From JAQICJ01 sp041686345 (GTDB lineage Bacteria > Myxococcota_A > Polyangia > HGW-17): a stretch of 64,000 nt of DNA. The stretch is taken from positions 10,614 to 74,613 of the forward strand of contig JAWLEA010000004.1 of assembly GCA_041686345.1 (NCBI GenBank), read 5' to 3'. Position 1 is the first letter of the stretch, and each line of letters begins with the position of its first letter. Under the pieces are notes generated by a model. It worked only from the letters and a program-made list of their open reading frames with translations. It did not search any database and was not told the DNA's origin. The position numbers and the translations under genes are program-made. This document shows, one piece after another, positions 16,939-24,185 of this stretch.

Positions 16939-17715
16939 ATGCTTATCAAGCGAGTATTAAACAACGGTTCAATTTACTATCTCAAAGTCGATAAAAAAGA
17001 CAGACCTTTGGCTGCTTCCAAATCTCTTGAAATGCTAATCAAGGGTAAAGGTCTTGACTCTTCGACGTTATTGGCAGTTTTGGGTGGAGAAAAAAGCAAG
17101 ATCTTGCCTCCAAGTGATCCCGGGAAAATTGTCTGCATCGGTCTAAACTACAACAAGCATGCTGAGGAAACAAATAAAAAAATACCCAAACAGCCTTTAA
17201 TTTTTCTTAAACCATCTACGGCAGTTATATCTCATGGTGAAAACATCAAACTTCCTTCTGTTTCTAATAATGTTCATTTTGAAGGTGAACTGGCTTTTGT
17301 AATTGGAAAGAGGGCAACGAAAGTTTCCAGTTCAGAAGCCATGGATCATATTCAGGGATTTACTATTTTCAACGATGTGACTGCCCGAGATATTCAACGT
17401 TCAGAAGGTTTTTATACCAGATCAAAGGGATTTGATACCTTTGCTCCACTGGGACCTGTAATTGCTACAGATATTGATCCGGATAAAGTCGCAATAGAGA
17501 CTAGAGTCAATGGAGAAGTCAAACAAAGTTCGGGTTGTGATGACATGATCTTCAGAATCCCCAGGTTGGTGGAATTCATAAGTTCAGTAATGACCCTTGA
17601 ACCTGGTGACATTGTTGCAACAGGTACTCCGTCCGGTGTTGGTCCTTTGCACAAGGGCGACCGAGTTGAAGTCAAAATTTCCCAGATTGGAACCCTGATC
17701 AACTATGTAAAATAA
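16939..17715 (+). CDS. Fumarylacetoacetate hydrolase (FAH) family protein
   Basis: Cytosolic hydrolase or isomerase of the FAH / HpaG / YcgM fold, 258 aa. Key motifs are KIVCIGLNYNKHAEE, FLKPSTAVISHG, the metal ligands in HFEGELAFVIGK and FNDVTARDIQ, and the closing LEPGDIVATGTPSGVGPLHKGD. Family members cleave or isomerise 2-oxo acids of aromatic degradation or act as oxaloacetate or acylpyruvate hydrolases; the substrate cannot be read from sequence. AGAAGGAT precedes the ATG. No pathway partners are adjacent. Confidence 0.9.
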   Translation: MLIKRVLNNGSIYYLKVDKKDRPLAASKSLEMLIKGKGLDSSTLLAVLGGEKSKILPPSDPGKIVCIGLNYNKHAEETNKKIPKQPLIFLKPSTAVISHGENIKLPSVSNNVHFEGELAFVIGKRATKVSSSEAMDHIQGFTIFNDVTARDIQRSEGFYTRSKGFDTFAPLGPVIATDIDPDKVAIETRVNGEVKQSSGCDDMIFRIPRLVEFISSVMTLEPGDIVATGTPSGVGPLHKGDRVEVKISQIGTLINYVK

Positions 17716-17727
17716 ACAATCAAGATA

Positions 17728-17776
17728 TCCCCAACCGGGTTGCTGTTTTTCCCTGAAGATATCCCCAACCGGGTTG
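17728..17776. repeat. Family B palindrome, two direct copies
   Basis: CAACCGGGTTG at 17732-17742 and 17766-17776, each in the longer word GATATCCCCAACCGGGTTG, 34 bp apart. They lie in the gap between the FAH-family gene and the convergent gene at 17834. Confidence 0.75.
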
Positions 17777-17833
17777 AGGATATTCTTTTGCACTTTGCTT
17801 GTTTATAATTAATAAATATTTCTGAGAAGATTT

Positions 17834-18256
17834 TTATTGAGAATCTTCGGAATGGTGAGTTTTATTTTCATGGAGCTTTGCTTCAATTCGGTTGGAATAG
17901 ATGTACCAGCGTTGAATTGAATTTTCCAATTTGAAGTAGTGGATCAAATATCCACAAGCCAGAATAAGCAGAACAAGAGAAAGAATATGGGGAATCCACG
18001 AAGTTACCACCATGGAAAAACCAAGAACAAGAAGCAAAAAAAGGCAGATAAAAAGGGTAACTATGAGATGAATAATCCTTTCATTTTGCATGTATTTTAT
18101 CTGTTTTTCATGGAACTTTTGATAAAACTTCAACTCATCTGGATTTATTTCCCGATTGCACATTTTCTTGAGGGAGTTTTCATGTTCTTTCAGATATTTG
18201 GAGATGGAGATGATTCTTTTAACAGGATTGTGATGAAGAAAGTTATTGAACTTCAT
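17834..18256 (-). CDS. Hypothetical small membrane protein downstream of the kinase
   Basis: Protein of 140 aa. A charged helical N-terminal region (to about residue 58) precedes two membrane helices, LIVTLFICLFLLLVLGFSMV and ILSLVLLILACGYLIHYF, and a His-rich hydrophilic tail (HENKTHHSEDSQ). It overlaps the kinase stop codon by 4 bp (ATGA), a sign of coupled translation. It may be a membrane partner of the kinase, but this is inference. Family not recognised. Confidence 0.65.
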   Translation of the reverse strand: MKFNNFLHHNPVKRIISISKYLKEHENSLKKMCNREINPDELKFYQKFHEKQIKYMQNERIIHLIVTLFICLFLLLVLGFSMVVTSWIPHILSLVLLILACGYLIHYFKLENSIQRWYIYSNRIEAKLHENKTHHSEDSQ

Positions 18257-19713
18257 ATTAAACTGCTATCCCAGTAGAAAAAGAATAAGAGGGCGATGGT
18301 AATCAGGATAATTATCATAACCACGGTGGAAAGGTGAGAATTTGTCTGTTTGTTTTGTGAAGCGGATTCTTTGTCTTTGGACTCGTCATTGTTGGAGTCG
18401 TTATTATTTTCTTTTTTATTAAGTTGTTTATCTTTTTCTTCAGTTTTGCTTTTATTTTGCTTTGTGGATGCAGATAATTCTTTTTTGTTTTGGTCGGGGT
18501 CTTGATTGTTTTCACCTTCATCTTTTTCTTTTTCATTTTTTTCATTTTGTCTGAGTTTTTCATTTTTATTCTTTTGTTCGGGCTCAGGGGTATTAAAGAA
18601 CTTTTCAGCCTTTTCGGGATCTGCCATTATGGCAAAATATTCTTCATCATCCATATCAGGGATTTCTTCAGGAAGTTCAGCTCCCAAGGCACCTTCATCA
18701 CTCCAATCGTTGAGGAAGTCTTCATCAAAATCCAATTCGATTTCATCCCGCTCCACTATATTTTTCAAATTTTCAATTTGAGGAATATTTGAAACTTTAA
18801 AAAGATTCTTGATATATTCTGCCAGTTCAAGATGACTCGAAGGAAGAGAATTGGCTCTGATGTATTTTTCAAGATCAAAAACCATATCCATTGCATGTTG
18901 GTAACGGTAATCAGGATCCTTATCCAAAGCTTTGAGAATGATTTTTTCCAATTCAGGATCAAAATCCTTTTTATGAACCGTGGGGACAGGAATCGGTTTG
19001 TTGAGAATCATCTCGCGCACTTTTTCGCTTTTGCCTTTGAACAGCCTTTTACCAACAGTAAGTTCGTAGAGCATTATACCCAGACTGAAGATATCACTTC
19101 TGGATTCAGGTTCTTTTCCCTTAATCAACTCGGGTGCCATGTAGTTGATCTTGCCTGGAATAATACCTCCTTGAGGTTTGTTTTCATCGCCTTTGATGGC
19201 GGCGACTCCGAAGTCAACCAATTTGGCAAAACCACTCATGGAAACAATAATATTGGATGGAGTTACGTCACGGTGAACCAGTTGTAGAGGTTTGCCTTTT
19301 TTATCTTTCAGAGAGTGGACATAGGCTAGTCCTTCTCCTATCTGCATGACAATATTAAGAGCATGGTGCAGGGGAATAAAAGCCTTTTTGCGAATAGACT
19401 GTCGCACAATGGACATTAAATCATGACCAAGGATATATTCCATAACCATGTAAAGACCTTCATTGTCTTCAGCCATGTGGTATACCTGAACTATATTAGG
19501 ATGGTAAAATTTGCCGGAGAGAACGGCTTCTCGAATGAAAAAATCTCTATAAATTTGATCATTGTTTAATTCATGATGCAATCTTTTGATGACGACTTTT
19601 CGTTTGAACCCGTATTTGCCTGTATTAGAAGCGAGATAGAGTTCTCCCATCCCTCCGGTGGCCAGTTTTTTTTCGATAGAATATTTTCCAACTTTTTTGT
19701 TTTTGTCTGCCAT
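18253..19713 (-). CDS. Hanks-type Ser/Thr protein kinase, C-terminal membrane anchor
   Basis: Active-looking kinase domain in residues 10-300: glycine loop LATGGMGELYLA, Lys in VVIKRL, catalytic HRDVTPSN, DFG in VDFGVAA, and APE in YMAPELIKG. HRDVTPSN is the form usual in myxobacterial Pkn kinases. A low-complexity acidic and Lys/Asn/Gln region follows (about 340-455), then one membrane helix (VVMIIILITIALLFFFYW) and a very short tail, so the kinase is cytoplasmic. It follows nagZ by 22 bp, suggesting co-transcription with muropeptide recycling genes. Confidence 0.92.
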   Translation of the reverse strand: MADKNKKVGKYSIEKKLATGGMGELYLASNTGKYGFKRKVVIKRLHHELNNDQIYRDFFIREAVLSGKFYHPNIVQVYHMAEDNEGLYMVMEYILGHDLMSIVRQSIRKKAFIPLHHALNIVMQIGEGLAYVHSLKDKKGKPLQLVHRDVTPSNIIVSMSGFAKLVDFGVAAIKGDENKPQGGIIPGKINYMAPELIKGKEPESRSDIFSLGIMLYELTVGKRLFKGKSEKVREMILNKPIPVPTVHKKDFDPELEKIILKALDKDPDYRYQHAMDMVFDLEKYIRANSLPSSHLELAEYIKNLFKVSNIPQIENLKNIVERDEIELDFDEDFLNDWSDEGALGAELPEEIPDMDDEEYFAIMADPEKAEKFFNTPEPEQKNKNEKLRQNEKNEKEKDEGENNQDPDQNKKELSASTKQNKSKTEEKDKQLNKKENNNDSNNDESKDKESASQNKQTNSHLSTVVMIIILITIALLFFFYWDSSLI

Positions 19714-19735
19714 TGTGAAACCGATAGTTGTTATT

Positions 19736-20797
19736 TCAGGTTGAAATTGTTTCAGATAAAAAGGATATTACATCATGTTTAAATAATTTATAGGATTTTT
19801 TTGAATAAATTTGTTTTTGAGTATTATTGGCCAGAGAATTTTTAAATTTTCTTACTTTATTGATCTTTAGGTTGATAAGGGTTTTTAAATCAGAATTATT
19901 TTCCATTTTTTTAAGCAGAAATTCTCGCATTTGGTGAAATAATTCAATTTTCGAACAGACCATAACCATGTCATTCCCGGCAAGAAAAGCCAAGTAGGCC
20001 AGTTCATTTTGAGGATAAGAATGTAAAGCTCCCATTTCAAGATCATCGCTGACTACAACACCTTTGAACCTGACTTGATTAATTAAATCCAGAACTTTGT
20101 TGGATAAACTGGCTGGATGATGATTATCCAATTCGGGGAAAACAACATGAGCTGTCATCAGCATTTCATTGCGTTGAGCGAGATTTTCAAAGGGAATCAA
20201 GTGGTTGTTTATGATTGTTTGTAATGAACTTTGATCATGTGGGAGGGCTTTGTGGGAATCCAGCAGAGTGTTACCATGTCCGGGGAAATGTTTGGAGCAG
20301 GTAGCTACGGGATTTTTTCTGAAACCGTCAAGAAAAAGGGCGGCGCAAGTTGATACTTCAGGAGCCGTTGTTCCGAAAGCGCGATCCCCAATTACCTTGT
20401 TTTCAGGGTTAGAAAAAATATCAAGCACAGGGACGAAGTCAACATTGAAACCTAGTTGCATCAATTCCCTGCTCATGAATTCTCCAATGGTTGTTATGTT
20501 TTCTGGGTTGGATAATTCTGCCAGTTGGCGAGCCGAAGGCCAGTTTATATTGTTAATTCTTTGAACTCTTCCTCCTTCTTGATCAACTCCCAGAGGTAGA
20601 GTTGTTTTTTCTTTCCACAGTGAGTCCAGTTCGCAGTTAAGTTCGTGCAATTGCTTGTAATCCTGGATATTTCTACTAAAAAGGATTATGCCCCCGCAAT
20701 TGCCTTGGGTTAGAATATTTTTTAGCGAATCGGGAGGACAGGTTCCTTGGAACCCCAACCAGAAAAGTTCTCCGGGATCAATTTTGTTTTTAGCCAT
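19736..20797 (-). CDS. nagZ: Beta-N-acetylglucosaminidase NagZ (GH3)
   Basis: Removes GlcNAc from anhydro-muropeptides during cell-wall recycling. GH3 motifs are present: DQEGGRVQRI near residue 70, KHFPGHG with the His of the flexible loop near 165, and VVSDDLEMGAL carrying the catalytic Asp. At 353 aa with no signal peptide it fits cytoplasmic NagZ. The next gene upstream in the operon is a ROK kinase that could phosphorylate the released GlcNAc, and the next downstream is a Ser/Thr kinase. Confidence 0.92.
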   Translation of the reverse strand: MAKNKIDPGELFWLGFQGTCPPDSLKNILTQGNCGGIILFSRNIQDYKQLHELNCELDSLWKEKTTLPLGVDQEGGRVQRINNINWPSARQLAELSNPENITTIGEFMSRELMQLGFNVDFVPVLDIFSNPENKVIGDRAFGTTAPEVSTCAALFLDGFRKNPVATCSKHFPGHGNTLLDSHKALPHDQSSLQTIINNHLIPFENLAQRNEMLMTAHVVFPELDNHHPASLSNKVLDLINQVRFKGVVVSDDLEMGALHSYPQNELAYLAFLAGNDMVMVCSKIELFHQMREFLLKKMENNSDLKTLINLKINKVRKFKNSLANNTQKQIYSKKSYKLFKHDVISFLSETIST

Positions 20798-20847
20798 TTT
20801 TTAAACTTTCCAATATTCGGTTTGAGAAGAAAATATTCTGTTGTTGA

Positions 20848-21804
20848 TTATAAAAACTGAGCAGCTCTGCTGGCAGCACCATAGAGCCCCGCCTCGTTTT
20901 TGAGAAGAGGGAAAACTATTTCAGCTCTGGTAGTTTCATTGAGATGCTTTTCATAGGATTGCAAAGTTAAATTGCGAAAATTAGGAGTGCCTTCCCAGAC
21001 GGTTCCACCAATGATTATTTGATGGGGATTCAGCAAAGTAGAACAATTGGCAAGAGTCTGACCAAATATTTTCCCATTGTTGTACCAAAGTTGGTCAAGA
21101 TATTTGTTGCCTTGTGCAAAAACCCTGTCGGCTATTCCGGGATGAAGATTTTCCAGATTGTTAATACCAAGAAATGACAGTGAAAGTTGTTTGTTCTGAA
21201 CCAGGTTTTGAAGTCTGGTTGTAAGATGTTTTCCACCTATGTAGGTTTCGAGACATCCGGTCTTGCCACAGCCGCAAACAATATAGTTGTCATTTTCATT
21301 GACTTTAATGTGTCCCATTTCTCCGGCAAAACCTCTGGCACCAATAACCAGCTTTTTGTTTATGACAAGGCCTGAACCCACTCCGGTTCCAATAAAGATA
21401 CAAACCATAGAGTCCACATTTTTACCACGGCCGTAATTGAATTCTCCCCAAGTGATGGCATTGAGATCATTCATTATTGTAAGAGGGACCTTGATCTTCT
21501 TGCTGAGAGTATCTTTGAAAGGAAAATTATTCCATTGCAGATTAGGAGCATTGATCACTATCATGTCCGCTTTGCTAATCATACCGGCTATACCAATTCC
21601 AATTGCATGAACTTTGTATTTTTGCCTTATTTCATTGTAATTTTCATGGATAAAATCACAGACTTTTTCAGGTTTTTTCGATTTAAGCTCAAACTGGTTT
21701 TGATGGACAAGTTTAAATTTGGGTTTATGTTCAAAAATTCCGAACCTGATATTTGTTCCCCCGATATCAATACCTAAAATAGATGGATGTCTGTTTAAAT
21801 TCAA
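20848..21804 (-). CDS. ROK-family sugar kinase (glucokinase / GlcNAc kinase)
   Basis: Protein of 318 aa. ATP motif ILGIDIGGTNIRFGIF, catalytic Asp in IMNDLNAITWGE, second phosphate motif IFIGTGVGSGLV, and the ROK zinc site CGCGKTGCLETYIGG are all present. The protein ends KNEAGLYGAASRA, as is usual for ROK kinases. Substrates in the family are glucose, GlcNAc or ManNAc; neighbouring nagZ makes GlcNAc kinase (NagK-like) most likely. It overlaps the upstream 66-aa gene by 4 bp. Confidence 0.92.
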   Translation of the reverse strand: MNLNRHPSILGIDIGGTNIRFGIFEHKPKFKLVHQNQFELKSKKPEKVCDFIHENYNEIRQKYKVHAIGIGIAGMISKADMIVINAPNLQWNNFPFKDTLSKKIKVPLTIMNDLNAITWGEFNYGRGKNVDSMVCIFIGTGVGSGLVINKKLVIGARGFAGEMGHIKVNENDNYIVCGCGKTGCLETYIGGKHLTTRLQNLVQNKQLSLSFLGINNLENLHPGIADRVFAQGNKYLDQLWYNNGKIFGQTLANCSTLLNPHQIIIGGTVWEGTPNFRNLTLQSYEKHLNETTRAEIVFPLLKNEAGLYGAASRAAQFL

Positions 21805-22001
21805 TTCAGTTCAAACTCCTTGCAGAAAATTACTTCTTCAGATTTATTGGAAAAAAGTACTTTGCTTTTATGTTTATCATTAGGCCAGAACAAAGAACAT
21901 TGACCGTTTTCAAAATTGAAATGAACACAGGATTCACAACAAGCATTCAGGTTGTATTGTTTAATCTGATGGAAAAATAAATCATTCTGCTTAAAAATCA
22001 A
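21801..22001 (-). CDS. 66-aa cysteine-rich small protein
   Basis: Small protein with a four-Cys pattern in CCESCVHFNFENGQCSLFWPN and EVIFCKEFE, which looks like a small zinc- or cluster-binding fold (CxxC...C...C). Its stop overlaps the ROK kinase start by 4 bp (ATGA), the strongest reason to accept it. The family resembles short CxxCxxF...C.LF.P...FC..FE proteins of unknown role. It could regulate or assist the sugar kinase, but nothing in the sequence shows that. Confidence 0.6.
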   Translation of the reverse strand: MIFKQNDLFFHQIKQYNLNACCESCVHFNFENGQCSLFWPNDKHKSKVLFSNKSEEVIFCKEFELN

Positions 22002-22083
22002 GATTACGACCTTTGTTGGTTAAATGAAGATGCTATAGAGCAAACCATAGTATATCAAGAGATATTCCAACGAGGCAAAAACC

Positions 22084-22094
22084 TCAACCGGGTT
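22084..22094. repeat. Family B palindrome, single copy
   Basis: CAACCGGGTTG in the 180-bp gap between the 66-aa gene and the upstream 29-aa microprotein gene. Confidence 0.6.
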
Positions 22095-22180
22095 GCTTTT
22101 CTAAAAAATCCACAACTCTATTGAAAGACTTGAAGATAATAGGAATTATTTGGTAAAAATTAAAATATCATTTACAAATA

Positions 22181-22270
22181 CTATTTTGGTTCAATCTTGA
22201 GATTAACAGTAACATAAAAAAGAACAACAATAACCAAACTGATGAAGATATTACCATAAAGTGCAACCAT
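22181..22270 (-). CDS. Probable 29-aa membrane microprotein
   Basis: Short frame, read on the minus strand: MVALYGNIFISLVIVVLFY followed by VTVNLKIEPK and a stop. It is one hydrophobic helix with a polar, slightly basic tail, the size of KdpF- or CydX-like subunits. A GAGGTGA ribosome site lies 5-6 bases before the ATG, and a good promoter (22324-22352) lies 54 bp upstream. It is the only feature that explains those signals in the gap. No family recognised, and a chance ORF cannot be excluded. Confidence 0.5.
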   Translation of the reverse strand: MVALYGNIFISLVIVVLFYVTVNLKIEPK

Positions 22271-22323
22271 GATTTCACCTCGAAAAAAAGCAGTTAAAAA
22301 AACACACTTCAGCACATGATAAC

Positions 22324-22352
22324 ACAATATACTACATGTAAGCACTTGTCAA
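22324..22352 (-). promoter_or_regulatory. Sigma-70-type promoter for the 29-aa gene
   Basis: On the minus strand TTGACA (22352-22347), a 17-bp spacer, and TATTGT (22329-22324). The -35 box is perfect and the spacing optimal; the -10 box matches 4 of 6. It faces the 29-aa frame and the leftward sugar-kinase cluster, and sits 10 bp from a family B palindrome. Confidence 0.5.
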
Positions 22353-22361
22353 TAAAATCCC

Positions 22362-22405
22362 CAACCGGGTTGCTCTTTCCCCTCGCATTCATCCCAACCG
22401 GGTTG
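22362..22405. repeat. Family B palindrome, two copies upstream of the transposase gene
   Basis: CAACCGGGTTG at 22362-22372 and again at 22395-22405, both in the context CCCAACCGGGTTG. They lie 235 bp before the RAYT gene. The DNA between them and that gene (22406-22639) is AT-rich with a possible TTGACA at 22450-22455; no gene is seen there. Confidence 0.75.
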
Positions 22406-22639
22406 GGGATGTTTAGCCAAAAATTGGCAGTTTGTGGCTAAAAAGCTGTTTGACAAATACCCCTTCTAATTGCTGATATCTGTAGATTTATACCCACCCA
22501 TCAAAATTTTTTTCAAAAAAAAAGTCTATTTTTCAAAAAAAATTTCGAAAATATATACATCAGATTCTGTCTGAAATTTTAACAAAAATCTCTAAATTAA
22601 TTTCCTGAATGGAAATTTCATTTCTCCAAGGAGCATATC

Positions 22640-23605
22640 ATGTTCGCTAATCCCGTTATATCTAATCTGACTTATTTTTGTACCAGAAGAACCGAAGGGG
22701 GTAAAATGCGTTTCAGACCCCACATCAACAAAGAAACAGGGGTGGATGAAGTTGCAAATATCATCGGTTATTGCTTCGCCCTGGCTCAGCAGAAATACGA
22801 AATGGGTATTCACGCTCTGGTGGTGATGAGCAATCATATCCATTATGAACTTACTGACACAAAAGCTAATCTGCCTGCCTTTTTCCATCATGTTCACAGA
22901 AATATTGCCAATTGTATCAATGATCTGCAGAACACCAAAGGGCCGGTCTGGTCCAGGCACAAGCCCGGAAAATCAATTTTGGTTAAACCAAATGATGTTT
23001 TGAGAAAACTTACCTACATAATGTGTAATCCCACGGAAGCTGGATTGGTACCGGAGCAAAGCGAATACATATCCCTGGTTACCAAACCTGAAGATTTCGA
23101 GAACGGGGAAACAGAATTCGAATTTACCCTTCCCAAATACTTTTTCAGTTCCAAAGGGAAAATGCCCAAAAAAATCAAGTTGAAAATCACCATTCCTCCG
23201 GGGACACACGAGGGAGCTCCTGAGAAATTTGTCAACAATCTCAAAGAAAGAGTTTCCCAGAGGCAGGCTGCCATAAAGGAAAGACGCGGCAATCGTCCTT
23301 TTTTGGGTAATGATGCGATCTTGAAACTGGATCCTTTTTCAGTACCAAAAAACGGGGTAGAAGATGGAGGATTCAATCCGATGATAGTTTGTCTGGATAC
23401 GGTGATGCGGATAGCTTATGCCTGTTTTTTGAAGAATTGGAGGAAAGCCTACCGGGAGGCCTTGCGAGCGTATAGAGCCGGGGATAAACATGTAGTTTTC
23501 CCGTATGGGACGTATAAAATGGCCCTGGAGCATGATATCAAGGTTGAACAATCCGGCTGCCAGGTAGCTCAAGAGATGGGGATTATACTGCCCAGCTTCA
23601 TGTAG
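22640..23605 (+). mobile_element. REP-associated tyrosine transposase (RAYT, Y1_Tnp family)
   Basis: Coding gene for a 321-aa single-strand transposase. The HUH-type metal motif is His66-X-His68 in VMSNHIHYELTD, and the catalytic Tyr is probably Tyr126 in KLTYIMCNPTEAGLV. The domain ends near residue 150. A C-terminal extension of about 170 residues follows, containing YFFSSKGKMPKKIKLKITIPP and ending FPYGTYKMALEHDIKV, as in the large RAYT-like transposases of myxobacteria. AAGGAG lies before the ATG. There are no IS200-type ends close to the gene; instead CAACC-N-GGTTG palindromes flank it on both sides, the classic RAYT/REP arrangement. Confidence 0.82.
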
Positions 23606-23722
23606 ATAGTTGCCGGGTATAATATGGGGAAAAAGAAATTGTCAGGGGGAAATCAGACTTTCGGCATACCAGATTATTTGCCGGCCACAAATCACATCTG
23701 CTTATCAGCAATCACAATAGTT

Positions 23723-23887
23723 AGTTCCCGTCCCAGAATGGGGGTTATTAACTGAATGAGAAGATTGGCTCAGATGCGAGGAGTAACTTCGCAGATATAG
23801 CCACTACTATTTCAAGCAGTTATGACAAAGTAGATAGAGGTGAAATTCCGTCGTCAGACGAAGACTCCCATTTTTGGGATGGGAACA
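23723..23887 (+). repeat. Family A palindromic repeat, full copy
   Basis: Starts AGTTCCCGTCCCAGAATGGG and ends TTTTTGGGATGGGAAC, 164-165 bp, located between the transposase gene and the family B array. Interior landmarks are GGAGTAACTTCGCAGATATAGCC and AGTTATGACAAAGTAGATAG, with a local CCGTCGTCAGACGA hairpin. Confidence 0.85.
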
Positions 23888-23961
23888 AGTTAAAGAACAA
23901 TTATGGAAGTAAAATTGGGGTAATTTGACGGAACTGCCGCCCACCGGGAAGTTGTTATCCC

Positions 23962-23972
23962 CAACCGGGTTG
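23962..23972. repeat. Family B palindrome, single copy before the array
   Basis: CAACCGGGTTG in the context TATCCCCAACCGGGTTG, 22 bp before the tandem array begins. Confidence 0.65.
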
Positions 23973-23993
23973 TTTTTCATCATCGCTCGCTTG

Positions 23994-24184
23994 GCAACCG
24001 GGTTGGGGAACAGGGTGGTGAGCAACCGGGTTGGGGAACAGGGTGGGTGAGCAACCGGGTTGGGGAACAGGGTGGTGAGCAACCGGGTTGGGGAACAGGG
24101 TGGTGAGCAACCGGGTTGGGGAACAGGAATGTGAGCAACTGGGTTGGGGAACAGGGAAGTTGGGAAGTTAGCAACCCGGTTGGG
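23994..24184. repeat. Tandem array of family B palindromes (seven units)
   Basis: Units start at 23994, 24022, 24051, 24079, 24107, 24135 and 24171, giving periods of 28, 29, 28, 28, 28 and 36 bp. The unit is GCAACCGGGTTGGGGAACAG followed by GGTGGTGA. The first five units are nearly identical; the last two diverge (CAACTGGGTTG, CAACCCGGTTG). The array ends 2 bp before the stop codon of the convergent acyl-CoA ligase. Spacers are not unique, so this is not a CRISPR array. Confidence 0.9.
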
Positions 24185-24185
24185 A

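Noticed and set aside
23807..24174. Reading frames through the tandem array encoding PQPGCSP / NPVAHH-type peptides
   Set aside because: The frames are pure translations of the 28-bp palindrome repeat with no ribosome site; they shift frame with unit-length changes (29 and 36 bp units).
23994..24184. CRISPR array
   Set aside because: Period is regular, but the sequence between palindromes is the same in each unit, so there are no unique spacers, and no cas gene is present.
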